A stretch of 64,000 bases of DNA from Calothrix sp. C42_A2020_038. GTDB taxonomy: Bacteria > Cyanobacteriota > Cyanobacteriia > Cyanobacteriales > Nostocaceae. Positions within the stretch are counted from its first letter, which is position 1, and the number at the start of each line of letters is the position of its first letter. This document shows positions 36,551 through 46,235 of this stretch, one piece after another. The notes under the pieces are model-generated. The model did no database searches. It saw nothing but the letters and a program-made list of their open reading frames with translations, and had not been told where the DNA came from. Position numbers and translations under genes: made by a program. The stretch spans positions 310,001 through 374,000 of the forward strand of contig JACYLQ010000033.1 in NCBI GenBank assembly GCA_015272395.1, in the 5' to 3' direction.

Positions 36551-37495
36551 TTAGCAACAGCGAATTGCAGCAAGCGCGATGGCAGCCAGATGAGCTGAGT
36601 TATGAATAAGTTTGAGTTCGTCTTCGCGTAAAGCGTAAGGTTGTTTCCACTGAAGTGATAGAACAGCAAGCATTTGACTACGATAAGTAATAGGTACGAT
36701 TAAATGTGCTTTGATACCATTTTCTGAGTAGTGCGAAACTGCGACTAACTTTTCGTCATTGGCAACATTTACCGAAACCTGTATTTGTCCAGTTTGTATC
36801 GCTTGCATAGCTAATGGGTCTTGAGAAAGCCAGTTTTCAGTTGTTCCACTATTCGAGTAAACACCCTGTATCGGCGCCAATACATTTGCATCCAACATTT
36901 GCAGGATACAGACATCAGCGTTGAAGCTTTCACCAAAAGCCCTAGAAATTGGGTCAAGAGTAGACTCAAAGCTAGTTGATAACTGTGTAACGTTGACCAA
37001 AGATGTCAAAAGAGCCATTTGAGCATTAGCACGACGCAACTCTTCTGTACGTTGCTTAAGTAGGTCATAAGTTTCTGCGGCCCGCTGAACCACAGCTTTT
37101 AGTTCAGTTGGATCCCAAGGTTTAGTGATGTACCTATAAACTTGTCCAGCGTTAATTGCTTCTACTAGGTCTTCAATATCAGTAAAACCCGTGAGAATAA
37201 TACGAACTGTATCAGGAAATTGAGGTACGGTTTTGCTGAGAAACTCAGTACCCTTCATTTCTGGCATCCGCTGGTCGGAAATGATAACGGCTACTTCCCC
37301 TTCGGTTGCTAAAACCTCAAGTGCGTTAACACCACTATCTGCTTTGAGAACATTAAAGTCGCGTCGAAAAGTACGATAAAGCAAATCGAGATTATCTGGT
37401 TCATCGTCAACAACTAGAAGTTTGAGTTTTTTAGGTTTTTCTATTGTCATTAATTGCCTACAGATTTTATCAATTTCTGGAATCGGATTATCCAT
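36551..37495 (-). CDS. Response regulator with REC and GAF domains
   Basis: 314 aa. The receiver domain (about 24-140) has D30/D31, phosphoacceptor D74 in IISDQRMPEM, T102 and K125 (YITKPWDP). A short coiled linker (140-160) leads to a GAF-like domain (about 165-310) beginning SLVNVTQLSTSFE and ending LSLQWKQPYALREDELKLIHNSAHLAAIAL. No output enzyme or DNA-binding domain follows, so it may act by protein contact. No histidine kinase is adjacent. Confidence 0.87.
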   Translation of the reverse strand: MDNPIPEIDKICRQLMTIEKPKKLKLLVVDDEPDNLDLLYRTFRRDFNVLKADSGVNALEVLATEGEVAVIISDQRMPEMKGTEFLSKTVPQFPDTVRIILTGFTDIEDLVEAINAGQVYRYITKPWDPTELKAVVQRAAETYDLLKQRTEELRRANAQMALLTSLVNVTQLSTSFESTLDPISRAFGESFNADVCILQMLDANVLAPIQGVYSNSGTTENWLSQDPLAMQAIQTGQIQVSVNVANDEKLVAVSHYSENGIKAHLIVPITYRSQMLAVLSLQWKQPYALREDELKLIHNSAHLAAIALAAIRCC

Positions 37496-37921
37496 AAGAT
37501 AATTCCTTTAATTTATATTGATATTGTGATATTCCATACTTAGCTTAATTGAAAAATACAAGTATTAACTTGTGGAATATCCTGAATTATGCCATTTTTA
37601 TCTTATCTCTTACGTATTTATTTTTAAATATCGTATCCGTATATCAGAAAAATATATCAGTACTAATACGTAAAATTATTGAGATGAGATAGTATTTTTT
37701 ATTTATAACTACAATATAGCTAACCGACAAGTGTTACACATCAAAATACCAAGTCAAAAGATTGTAGCCACAGATTATAGAATGTTACAAAAGTTATAAT
37801 TGATAGTCACAAAAGTAATGAGTCAATATTAATTTTTGGCTAATCATGACTATATATTGCATAACAAACAACGAATATACGTGCTTATCGTAAAATGTAA
37901 TAGATTTAATCAGAATTTTCT
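37496..37921. other. 426-bp divergent intergenic region
   Basis: Carries the promoters of the leftward REC-GAF gene and the rightward raf1. It is very AT-rich. No convincing promoter boxes, hairpin or small gene were seen. Confidence 0.5.
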
Positions 37922-39010
37922 ATGAGTTCCCAATCAAACGATACTCCAAACTCAGGAAACATGAGTCCGGATGAAACATCCGAGCTATTGCGCCAACTTA
38001 GACAGAAGCAAGGTAATTGGGTCGGCTGGGGTTCAGCCATCATGCAGTTACAAAAATCTGGTTACAATCCTCAAAATATATTTGAGGAAACTGGTTTTGA
38101 GCCAGTTCAACAAAATCAGGTAACAGTTGGCGCCCAAGTTTACTTTTCGATCGAAAAAGTTGGCGCCTCCTCAGAAGTACTCTCACACTTTAATCAACGT
38201 GGAAGTGATGTGCTGTACGAATTTCGTCTGCTAACTCAAGAAGAACGCGCGTCTGCTGCGGAGCTTGCCTTTAAGCACAAACTCGACTGTGAAGAAGCAA
38301 GAGAAATTGCACGAGCAATCAAAGATTTTTCTCGGTTCCGTAACCCTCCTGAAGGTTTTACTGCACACCCAGGTGATGCTGTTGCGTATCAATCTTGGAA
38401 ACTCGCGCGTCAGTACACCGACTTGCAAGAACGTTCGCGTTTGATTGCAAAAGGACTACGTTTTGCTCATTCACCTGAAGCACGCAAGCAAATCGAACAA
38501 TTACTTACAGATTTTACAGTAGTACCAAAACGTCCGGCGCCGACTTTGCCTTTCTATCGTCTCGAATCAACAAGTGAGTTAGCACGCATTCTACCCGTAG
38601 TAGGTAAAATACCATTAAAAACCCAAGAACTACAAGCAGTACCATTAGTCGAAGAAATTGGTGCTTTTCGGATGGTGAGGTTTGCAGGTGAACAAGCATG
38701 GGTACCCTTACCTGGTTGGCAAGTCATACTAGCTTGTGAAGACCCTGTAGTCATTTTAACTAATACTGATAGACTACCTAACCAAACTGCTAATTCCCCT
38801 GTAGAAGAAGTTTTAGTCGTTATTGACCGTAGACAACGACAATGGGATGATAGTAGCTATTTTGTCATCGATAACCGTGGCGAACTCGAATTTCAATGGT
38901 TTGAAACGGCACCTTCAATACCATTACTTGGCAAAATCATCGTCATCGTGCGAGCGAAAAAAGTACTCGACGAAGACTTCAATAAAGACTCCTGGCAAAT
39001 TGAAGAGTAA
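37922..39010 (+). CDS. raf1: Rubisco accumulation factor Raf1
   Basis: 362 aa, the normal length for cyanobacterial Raf1. The helical N-terminal domain includes NWVGWGSAIMQLQKSGYNPQNIFEETGFEPVQQNQ and, further on, GSDVLYEFR and RNPPEGFTAHPGDAVAYQSW; the C-terminal beta domain starts near FYRLESTSELARILPVVGK. Raf1 dimers bind folded RbcL after the chaperonin and drive assembly of the L8 core before RbcS joins. The Rubisco genes are not in the window. Its presence supports a cyanobacterial source. Confidence 0.92.
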   Translation: MSSQSNDTPNSGNMSPDETSELLRQLRQKQGNWVGWGSAIMQLQKSGYNPQNIFEETGFEPVQQNQVTVGAQVYFSIEKVGASSEVLSHFNQRGSDVLYEFRLLTQEERASAAELAFKHKLDCEEAREIARAIKDFSRFRNPPEGFTAHPGDAVAYQSWKLARQYTDLQERSRLIAKGLRFAHSPEARKQIEQLLTDFTVVPKRPAPTLPFYRLESTSELARILPVVGKIPLKTQELQAVPLVEEIGAFRMVRFAGEQAWVPLPGWQVILACEDPVVILTNTDRLPNQTANSPVEEVLVVIDRRQRQWDDSSYFVIDNRGELEFQWFETAPSIPLLGKIIVIVRAKKVLDEDFNKDSWQIEE

Positions 39011-39178
39011 TGTGAGAGCAGATGCTCAAGACAAACTATAACCTTTGTTCAATTTAACTTGACTCCAGTCCATGCTCAAAATTGATAGAATCAAAACATG
39101 ACTGAAACGGATATTAAGGAGAAAGCTTACAAAATTTTAGAGATACTCAACTCCAAGTCATTCTCAGAATGCTACTGT

Positions 39179-40879
39179 CTAATCAATGCCTGATTTTTGG
39201 CATCGATAAAGTTGATAAGGAATACCAATGCGGTAATATTGTTTATCATCTTGATTACAATCTACTTGGGAAGCAAGATTTATTTGTTTAGGAAAATCGC
39301 GTCTTCGTAAACCAGAAGCAACAATCCATAAATTTAAAGGCACCTGCTGTGGAGGTAGTTGTGCTAGCTTCTCTATAACTGCTTGAAAATTAAGTTTTTT
39401 ATCTAAGAAGACTAAATGAGTAGGTGGTGAAGAATTAGTTTGAGCAATTTCGATTTGATTCTTGCTTTGAAGCTGTTGTAAAGCTAAACCGAAGCTTAAT
39501 CCTAAAGCCACATCTTGATAATTACTGTATGTTACTACCAACATGACTGGAACTTTAGGTTCTTGGTTAAAGTTACGCGCGACTAGTTCCGGTTGGAAAG
39601 GTTTTTTAAAAACTAAGTTTAAGTTTAAAAATATACAGCTAACAATACCGACAAGTAAAACATTAACAAGCCCCTTATCCCTTACCCTTTTATCCCTCTC
39701 TAATAAACTTACAGCAAGCAAAGCGCAAAAAGCAGGGTAATATACAAAGTTATAACGTGGTACAACAGTAATATCTTTTTGGGTAAGATAAATAATTGTG
39801 AAAAACTCTAAGACTACCCAACCTGAAAAACTTAGCAGCGTCAACGTCGGAAGTCGAGTTTCTAGTTTTAACAAAAGCTGCTTTAACCCTTTGAAAACTT
39901 CTCTTACCACCCACACCCCACAGAACAACATCAAAACAGCGCCAACAGCAGCGTTGAGTTTTGACTGTTGTTCCACTGGCAAAGCAATTACCATTAATAC
40001 CCAGTTAATTAGAGTTTGGTACAATGGTGCAATGTGCTTAGGCGCCTCTAACCAACCAGTTTCAGAACGTTTCGAGTGATGCAGCATTATCATTAACCAG
40101 GGAAAAAAACTAACTGCAATACCAATGACTGATAAAGTTAGTGCAACCCATGTTTGGCGATGAATTTTTGCTTTTTGCCATATTAATAGCAAAGCTAACG
40201 TCCCAATCTGAGCAATTAAAGCCAGAATAGAAAAATAATGCACATAAAGACTAACACTATTAACTACTGTCCAACTGCACCAAACCCAAATGCGAGTTTG
40301 AGAACGAAAAATATCCTGTTGGATTTGCAATAGTAGGAGCAGCGCCATACTAATCAACAACATTGGCAAAGTATAATGGCGTCCTTCTTGGGAAAGGTAT
40401 ACTGCAAAGGGAGAAACAGCCATACAAGCTGCTGCTGCAAGTCCAGCTTGTCTTGAGAACGCAATACGGTTTACCCAGTAAATCACGAAAATCACTGCTA
40501 CACCAAATAAAGCAGGGAGAAATCTTAATTTAGCTATCCAGTCATCTCCCAGTGGTTGCAACCACCCTAACCAAGTGTACATAGTACAGAAAAATAGTGG
40601 TGGGTGTGTGGATTGTGAAGCTAGATTAGCAGCAATTTCAGAACAACTTTTCTGCGGTTGATAGCTAAAAATTTCAGCTAAGTTTGTTAAGGGCAATACC
40701 CGATCAAGAGGTAAATCCCTGTAATTTTTACCCAAGCTAAAAATAGCGGTAATTACTTCATCCATCCACAGTGCTTTGGAATCCAAATTCCAAAACCGCA
40801 AGAAGGCGCCAACTAAGATTATTCCTAGTAAAATTAGATAATGTAAATAAAATTTCCTTTTGATCATTCCGGCAAACAA
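39179..40879 (-). CDS. Glycosyltransferase family 39 (PMT/ArnT-like) membrane protein
   Basis: 566 aa, about eleven to twelve membrane helices. The first periplasmic loop has FLRFWNLDSKALWMDEV with the Asp-Glu motif needed for lipid-linked sugar transfer; STHPPLFF and SQEGRHYTL are also typical. GT39 enzymes use dolichyl/undecaprenyl-phosphate sugars outside the inner membrane. The C-terminal 130 residues are a soluble domain. It is outside the main polysaccharide cluster. The stop overlaps the end of a tiny plus-strand frame that was not accepted. Confidence 0.88.
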   Translation of the reverse strand: MFAGMIKRKFYLHYLILLGIILVGAFLRFWNLDSKALWMDEVITAIFSLGKNYRDLPLDRVLPLTNLAEIFSYQPQKSCSEIAANLASQSTHPPLFFCTMYTWLGWLQPLGDDWIAKLRFLPALFGVAVIFVIYWVNRIAFSRQAGLAAAACMAVSPFAVYLSQEGRHYTLPMLLISMALLLLLQIQQDIFRSQTRIWVWCSWTVVNSVSLYVHYFSILALIAQIGTLALLLIWQKAKIHRQTWVALTLSVIGIAVSFFPWLMIMLHHSKRSETGWLEAPKHIAPLYQTLINWVLMVIALPVEQQSKLNAAVGAVLMLFCGVWVVREVFKGLKQLLLKLETRLPTLTLLSFSGWVVLEFFTIIYLTQKDITVVPRYNFVYYPAFCALLAVSLLERDKRVRDKGLVNVLLVGIVSCIFLNLNLVFKKPFQPELVARNFNQEPKVPVMLVVTYSNYQDVALGLSFGLALQQLQSKNQIEIAQTNSSPPTHLVFLDKKLNFQAVIEKLAQLPPQQVPLNLWIVASGLRRRDFPKQINLASQVDCNQDDKQYYRIGIPYQLYRCQKSGID

Positions 40880-41015
40880 GATGCTTTATTGAACTGAACT
40901 ATATCAAAATCATAATCAAAATCATCATTTTAATAATCATTTACATAAGTTAGATTCAACAACAAGGATGAAAAATACAAAAACCCAAACCTGAATACGG
41001 ATGTTACGGAAATAA

Positions 41016-41057
41016 AAAATCTAAAATCTAAAATCTAAAATCTAAAATCCAAAATCT
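41016..41057. repeat. Heptanucleotide array (AAATCTA)n abutting the helicase start
   Basis: Six near-perfect copies of AAATCTA/AAATCCA end three bases before the ATG of the helicase gene. The unit is the complement of the array at 32921. Confidence 0.85.
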
Positions 41058-41060
41058 CAT

Positions 41061-43475
41061 ATGTCCGACGCTTATATTACTGATTCTGTGCCGCAAAATT
41101 ACCTCCATACACATACTAATAACCAAAATGACCAATTGGATGTAGTGGCACTTCGTAATGCAGCAATTAACCGTATCCGTAATGGCTTACGCCTAGGACA
41201 ACTGCAAATGGCAGATTGGGAGTCTGGTAAACTCGCAGTTTCTGCTGTTCCTGGCGCCGGTAAATCTACAGGGATGGCTGCGGCAGCAGCTATTGCTATT
41301 GCACGTCAATACGAACAGTCTGCAAAGAATCTTCGCAATACTCGACGACAGTTAGTTGTTGTGACATTTACTCGTTCTGCTGCCGCGAATATCAAAGCCA
41401 AAATCTGTAAGTACTTGCGTGATGATTTGTCGCTACCTCAAACTGGCTTTGTTGTCAATACTTTACACGGGTTAGCTTTAAATATTGCGAGTCGTCACCC
41501 CGAACTATCCAATTTACAACTTAACGAAGTAACTTTAATTACTCCTAATCAATCGCATCGTCTGATTCGTAATGCTGTAGAGCAGTGGATTGCCTATAAT
41601 CCAGGACATTATATGCGTTTACTTGAAGGTGTCCAATTTGACGGTGAAGAAACTGAAAGATTGCGGCGCCAGTCAGTACTACGAACTGAGGTATTGCCTG
41701 AATTGGCAACGACTGTAATTCACGAAGCCAAAAGTTCAGGGATATCAGTAGAAGATTTGCGAAATATGAGTAGGTATATCGATGATGAGTACAGAATATT
41801 AAATGTTGCCGCTGGATTGTATGAACAATATGAAACAATAATGAAAGCGCGTGATTTTATTGATTATGACGACATGATTTTAGCCGCTTTGCGAGTGCTA
41901 GAAGACCCTCACGCCTGCCGTATCGAACAAGGTCAAGTATTCGCTGTATTTGAAGACGAAGCACAAGACTCAAGTCCTTTGCAAACAAGACTTCTAGAAA
42001 TTTTGGCAACTGAACCAACTCCAAGGGGTGGGGGAGTGGTAAATTTAATTCGTGTCGGTGACCCGAATCAAGCAATTAACTCAACTTTTACTCCCGCAGA
42101 CCCCATATACTTTCGTGAATTTTGCGAAGAGTGTGATGGCGCCAATCGACTCGCGACAATGGACCGCGCTGGACGCAGTAGTCGGATTATTATCGAAGCT
42201 GCAAATTTTACCTTGAATTGGGTCAACAGCTTTTATGGAGCAAAAGGCAAAACTCGTAGAGGCACGATTAATCCCGTCTCTACTACACCTTTTCGCTTGC
42301 AAATGATTCATACCGTTGACCCGGATGACCCACAAAAGGATGCAAACCCACCTCATGTAGGACGTGGACTTGAGATTTGCACTCCTGATGATATTAATCA
42401 CACTGTTGATTTACTTAGTAAGCGTATTGTCGAACTTTTCTCCCCTAACCCTAGTAAAACGCGCGCTGCTATTTTAGTGCGCGAAAATCGTCAAGGGAAA
42501 TGGCTAGCTGAAGCACTTGCCCAAGTTTGTAAAGACAACAATATAATTTTGTATGATGCTGGCGAACGAGATCGACATTCACATGTACCATCTGAAATTT
42601 TAGCGCTGCTACAATTTTGTGACCGTCCCCACTCTCCTGATTTTCTCAAAGCTGCTCTCGATGTTTTGGTAAAGCGACAGTTAATACCAACTCAAGACCT
42701 TAATACTCTTGCTGCTCAACCCGAAGACTTTCTTTATCCCGGGCCTCTTGCCCCTGACCAATCTGAACCTGTACAAAAAGCCGCGCGCTTGTGCCGAAGT
42801 TTACTTCAAGCCAAACTCGCATTACCGTTGTATCAATTAATTTCTTTTATTGCTTTAGCACTCAACTACGACCAAGCTGAACTCGCAACTGCCGATAAAC
42901 TTTCTGAAAGAGTTACACAGCAAATATCTAGCACTAATTCGATGGTTTCAATGCTCAGTGTTTTAAGTGAAATCGTTAGCTCTGAACGTTTTGAAGCCGT
43001 CGAAACTGAGAACATTGAAGCTCGCTATACCCGTGACGGACAATTGACAATCATTACTATGCACAAAGCTAAAGGGTTAGATTGGGACTATGTATTTCTA
43101 CCCTTTTTACATGAAAACTTAATACCTGGTAAATTTTGGATACCACCGCAAGCCCAGTTTCTAGGAAACTTCACGCTTTCTGAGGTTGCACGGGCACAAA
43201 TTCGTGCAGCACTTCATGGTGAAGATAATATACCCACCGTCACCGAGGCATGGGAACAGTCCAAATATCTCAAAACAGCTGAAGAATACCGCTTATTATA
43301 TGTAGCAATAACACGGGCAAAACGTTTATTGTGGATGTCCGCAGCTAAAAAGGCGCCGTTTACTTGGAGTAAACCAGAAAACTTACAAGAACAAAACCCA
43401 TGTCCTGCATTCAACGCATTAAGGCGCCAGTTCCCTCAATGCATTATTGATATAGCCGTTTCCTCACGGTCGTAG
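41061..43475 (+). CDS. UvrD/Rep-like superfamily 1 helicase
   Basis: 804 aa. Motif I PGAGKST (64-70), motif Ia VVVTFTRSAAANI, motif II FEDEAQDSSP (about 297), motif III RVGDPNQAI, motif V MHKAKGLDWDYVFLP (about 667) and motif VI YVAITRAKRLLW (about 750) are all present, so the ATPase should be active. Motif II reads DEAQD rather than DExxQ-perfect variants, and the 2B-like region is long. It lacks the AddAB/RecB nuclease domain. Likely 3'-5' DNA translocase for repair. The heptamer array leaves no ribosome-binding site in front of the ATG. Confidence 0.9.
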   Translation: MSDAYITDSVPQNYLHTHTNNQNDQLDVVALRNAAINRIRNGLRLGQLQMADWESGKLAVSAVPGAGKSTGMAAAAAIAIARQYEQSAKNLRNTRRQLVVVTFTRSAAANIKAKICKYLRDDLSLPQTGFVVNTLHGLALNIASRHPELSNLQLNEVTLITPNQSHRLIRNAVEQWIAYNPGHYMRLLEGVQFDGEETERLRRQSVLRTEVLPELATTVIHEAKSSGISVEDLRNMSRYIDDEYRILNVAAGLYEQYETIMKARDFIDYDDMILAALRVLEDPHACRIEQGQVFAVFEDEAQDSSPLQTRLLEILATEPTPRGGGVVNLIRVGDPNQAINSTFTPADPIYFREFCEECDGANRLATMDRAGRSSRIIIEAANFTLNWVNSFYGAKGKTRRGTINPVSTTPFRLQMIHTVDPDDPQKDANPPHVGRGLEICTPDDINHTVDLLSKRIVELFSPNPSKTRAAILVRENRQGKWLAEALAQVCKDNNIILYDAGERDRHSHVPSEILALLQFCDRPHSPDFLKAALDVLVKRQLIPTQDLNTLAAQPEDFLYPGPLAPDQSEPVQKAARLCRSLLQAKLALPLYQLISFIALALNYDQAELATADKLSERVTQQISSTNSMVSMLSVLSEIVSSERFEAVETENIEARYTRDGQLTIITMHKAKGLDWDYVFLPFLHENLIPGKFWIPPQAQFLGNFTLSEVARAQIRAALHGEDNIPTVTEAWEQSKYLKTAEEYRLLYVAITRAKRLLWMSAAKKAPFTWSKPENLQEQNPCPAFNALRRQFPQCIIDIAVSSRS

Positions 43476-43591
43476 CACAAGCATCTCACCTGTGCTGTCC
43501 GAAAATTAAAACAACTTCCACTATTTAGAGAAATGAGCCGAATTCAGAAAATCATAGTAATATATTAGATTGTGTCGTTTTAAAACCAATT

Positions 43592-43789
43592 ATGCCTAAG
43601 CTCAAGACTCGTAAAGCTGCGGCGAAACGATTCCGCGCAACAGGAAGCGGTAAGGTCGTCCGTCGTAAAGCTTTTAAAAACCACCTTCTCGAACACAAAT
43701 CCTCTAAAAAGAAGCGCAACTTGTCTAAAATGCCAGTTGTGCATGAATCTGATGTTGAAAACGTGCGTATGATGCTCCCTTATTTGTAA
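43592..43789 (+). CDS. rpmI: Ribosomal protein bL35
   Basis: 65 aa, highly basic. [20 protein letters not shown] and [15 protein letters not shown] are the bL35 signature. A component of the large subunit. First gene of the conserved rpmI-rplT pair; infC, which precedes it in many bacteria, is absent here. Confidence 0.97.
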   Translation: MPKLKTRKAAAKRFRATGSGKVVRRKAFKNHLLEHKSSKKKRNLSKMPVVHESDVENVRMMLPYL

Positions 43790-43819
43790 ATCAAGCAATA
43801 CTCAAGGAATATTTAAGTT

Positions 43820-44173
43820 ATGACACGGGTAAAACGCGGTAATGTGGCACGCAAACGCCGCAAAAAAATTCTCAAACTAGCTAAAGGTTTTCGTGGTTCA
43901 CACTCAACGCTGTTTAGAACTGCCAACCAACAAGTAATGAAAGCGCTTCGCAGTGCTTATCGTGACCGTAAAAGGAAAAAGCGCGATTTTCGCCGTTTGT
44001 GGATTACTCGTATTAACGCTGCTGTGCGTCAACATGGTATGAGCTATAGCAAGTTTATTGGTAATCTCAAGAAAGCTAATATCAATCTCAATCGTAAAAT
44101 GTTGGCACAGTTAGCAGTTCTTGACCCAGAAGGTTTTAGCAAAGTGGCTCAAATTGCAAGTCAAGTACAATAA
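43820..44173 (+). CDS. rplT: Ribosomal protein bL20
   Basis: 117 aa. [40 protein letters not shown] and [16 protein letters not shown] are diagnostic. Needed for early assembly of the large subunit by binding 23S rRNA. AAGGAA lies about 11 bases before the ATG. A decayed transposon-type gene starts only 7 bp after its stop. Confidence 0.97.
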   Translation: MTRVKRGNVARKRRKKILKLAKGFRGSHSTLFRTANQQVMKALRSAYRDRKRKKRDFRRLWITRINAAVRQHGMSYSKFIGNLKKANINLNRKMLAQLAVLDPEGFSKVAQIASQVQ

Positions 44174-44180
44174 AAGGTAA

Positions 44181-44722
44181 ATTGACCCAGGAAAGTGATA
44201 CATGGGTGTTGGTGTACAGTCGGCCAAGTTTACTTTGTGGATGGCACACCTCCAATTACCTTTTAAAACAGTGTGAGAGCGAATAGAGCAACGCCGTATG
44301 ATGCGTAGAGGGCGTAAGGGTATAAGAATCAACCGCAAACTACCTTTTAACCAACTCGCCCATCGCCAAAAGCGGTTTGGCAACTGTCGTCAATCTAAGC
44401 TACCTCCTAGCATTCGAGCTAATCGCGAATTAGAATTACGGGTGCTTGACGAACTATCATTAATCTACCCAATTACTACAATTGCTTACGAAATCATTAA
44501 AGCGCGTGGTGATGAAGGTTTCAGTCCTGTAATGGTTGGTCAAAAATGGCAGCTAGAGAATCTTGTTGATTATGGCGATGTACGTCAAGTTGAGGGTTGG
44601 CAGACTGCAAACATCAGACAGCAACTGGTTCTACACAAACAAAAACATTCCAAAGGTGATGCGATTCCGGCGACTCATGCCGTAGACTGTCAAATTTGAT
44701 GGCATCGAGCCACCAAATTTGA
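44181..44722 (+). pseudogene. Decayed RRXRR/IscB-IsrB-like nuclease gene
   Basis: Read in one frame from 44181: IDPGK, stop (TGA 44196), Y-MGVGVQSAKFTLWMAHLQLP, FKTV, stop (TGA 44274), ERIEQRRMMRRGRKGIRIN, then an open 133-codon stretch to 44699. After HAVD (RuvC-III) a frameshift moves to a frame reading LMASSHQI and a stop at 44720. The order RuvC-I IDPG, arginine-rich RRXRR bridge, LPPSIRANRELEL, RuvC-II-like YEIIKARG, GWQT..IRQQL, KGDAIPATHAVD fits HNH-less RRXRR proteins related to IscB/IsrB. The 5' third is missing, cut next to rplT. The ATG at 44298 should not be annotated as a functional small gene. Confidence 0.82.
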
Positions 44723-44847
44723 CCACTATCCCTCCCCGTGTTGCTTTGCTCTTTCACGGGTTTCTCGTGAAAATAAGATGATTAATCGGCATCGTTGAGA
44801 TCCACTTTGTTTGTGAAAAAGCGATTTTTCATCGTTTAGGTATAAAA

Positions 44848-45678
44848 ATGCGATTCATCCGCAAAATAACTATTATCTTTTTCTTTTTAACTTTTGCCTT
44901 TTGCCTTTTGCCTTTCACTAGTTATGCTGCAGACCTTTCCGAAATTCAGCAACGCGGCTACATTCAGATTGGTGTTAAGGATAATCTACGTCCTCTTGGA
45001 TTCCGTGATCAAAGCGGTAATCTACAAGGTTTAGAAATAGAATTAGCACAACGTCTAACTCAAGACCTGCTTGGTACGGGTAAAGCTAAGTTAAGACCAA
45101 TTAGTAATCGCGAGCGTATTTCCCAAGTCTTGGATAATAAAGTTGATATTCTAATCGCTAGAGTTACAGCTACACCCTCACGCGCCAGGTTAGTAAATTT
45201 CAGCATTCCTTACTATTTAGACAGCACTGTCTTGGTTACAAACAATCCTTCGTTTCAGCGCTTGGATGATTTCAGACAACGTAAAATCGGTGTCTTAACT
45301 GGCTCCAGTACAATAGCACGGATAAAATATTTTATACCTAATGCTGAATTAGTCGGCGCCATTTCATACGCTCAAGCACAAAATCTACTTGAAAGCAACA
45401 AGATTGATGCCTTTGCCGCAGACGCAAGCGTACTAACTGGTTGGGTACAACAATATCCACAATATCGACTATTAAACGCTAGACTCTCCACTGAACCTTT
45501 ATGTGTGGTTATCGCGAAAGGTTTACAAAACGATAAACTACGGCGCCAAATCGATATTTTGATTGCAAGGTATATAGAAACAGGTTGGTTGCCAGAACGC
45601 ATCAAATATTGGGGTCTTCCACCATCATCACTTCGCACTCAGGAGCAAGAGCAACAACTCAGCACCAGAGAGCGATAA
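44848..45678 (+). CDS. Periplasmic substrate-binding protein (family 3, amino-acid type)
   Basis: 276 aa. Signal peptide 1-27 (cleavage after SYA), then a type-II bile: the SBP_bac_3 pattern QRGYIQIGVKDNLRPLGFRDQ, LQGLEIELAQRLTQDL, ISQVLDNKVDILIARVTATPSRARLVNFSIPYY, KIGVLTGSST and DAFAADASVLTGW. Such proteins bind polar amino acids or similar ligands for ABC uptake or signalling; no permease or ATPase is adjacent. The hydrophobic core of the signal peptide is encoded by a heptamer repeat (44891-44915). Confidence 0.88.
   Translation: MRFIRKITIIFFFLTFAFCLLPFTSYAADLSEIQQRGYIQIGVKDNLRPLGFRDQSGNLQGLEIELAQRLTQDLLGTGKAKLRPISNRERISQVLDNKVDILIARVTATPSRARLVNFSIPYYLDSTVLVTNNPSFQRLDDFRQRKIGVLTGSSTIARIKYFIPNAELVGAISYAQAQNLLESNKIDAFAADASVLTGWVQQYPQYRLLNARLSTEPLCVVIAKGLQNDKLRRQIDILIARYIETGWLPERIKYWGLPPSSLRTQEQEQQLSTRER
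44891..44915 (+). repeat. CTTTTGC heptamer repeat inside a signal-peptide coding region
   Basis: Three and a half copies of CTTTTGC in tandem, in frame with the binding-protein gene, encoding TFAFCLLPF. CCTTTTGC-type heptamers are a well-known cyanobacterial tandem repeat, usually found between genes. Confidence 0.8.
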
Positions 45679-45709
45679 TAAATAGAAGAAGCGACATTTA
45701 ATAAAGGCA

Positions 45710-46234
45710 ATGGATAACAACTTAGCGGTTATTTATCTCTCTGTTTTCATAGGTATACTCGCGTTTGCACTGGTGAGTGTGCTTCGACAAATCTTTAAAA
45801 CTCGTCGAATTGAAAGTTCTTTCTCGAAGTTGCGGAACAAGCTTACGAAAGAAAAGGGTACAACCCAGGAGTATTACGAGCTAGCAAGTATTTACTCTGA
45901 GAAGAAACTTTACTCACAAGCTATTTCCTTATTTCAAAAAGCCCTCAAAACCGCTGAAGAAGAAGGCGAACAAAACGTCGCGTATATTTATAACGGACTT
46001 GGTTATGTATATTTTGCTCAAGAACAGTATGACTTAGCAATTCGTCAGTATAAAGAAGCGCTCAAGTTTAAACCTGATTATGTTGTTGGTTATAACAACC
46101 TAGCACATGCTTATGAGCGTAAAAAGCTAACTGCACAAGCACTAGATATGTATGAACAAGCACTCAAATATGATGCAAACAACACAACTGCAAAACGTCG
46201 TGCAGAGTCACTGCGGCGCCTAGTATCAGCATAG
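45710..46234 (+). CDS. ycf37: Ycf37-like TPR protein (photosystem I assembly)
   Basis: 174 aa. One N-terminal membrane helix (about 7-26), the basic linker RQIFKTRRIESSFSKL, then about three TPR units (YYELASIYSEKKLYSQAISLF, IYNGLGYVYFAQEQYDLAI, VGYNNLAHAYERKKLTAQAL). Layout and linker match cyanobacterial Ycf37 and its plant relative Pyg7, which help photosystem I assembly or stability. It follows the binding-protein gene by 31 bp and may share its transcript. The stop is followed by a strong hairpin shared with the convergent gene. Confidence 0.8.
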   Translation: MDNNLAVIYLSVFIGILAFALVSVLRQIFKTRRIESSFSKLRNKLTKEKGTTQEYYELASIYSEKKLYSQAISLFQKALKTAEEEGEQNVAYIYNGLGYVYFAQEQYDLAIRQYKEALKFKPDYVVGYNNLAHAYERKKLTAQALDMYEQALKYDANNTTAKRRAESLRRLVSA

Positions 46235-46235
46235 T

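Noticed and set aside
39098-39193. 31-codon frame starting MTETDIKEKAYKILEI
   Set aside because: Looks like the start of a real protein but is very short, lacks a ribosome-binding site and overlaps the GT39 gene's end; perhaps a gene remnant.
44298-44699. Intact 133-residue gene
   Set aside because: It is the surviving open part of a longer pseudogene whose upstream codons continue in the same frame through two stops.
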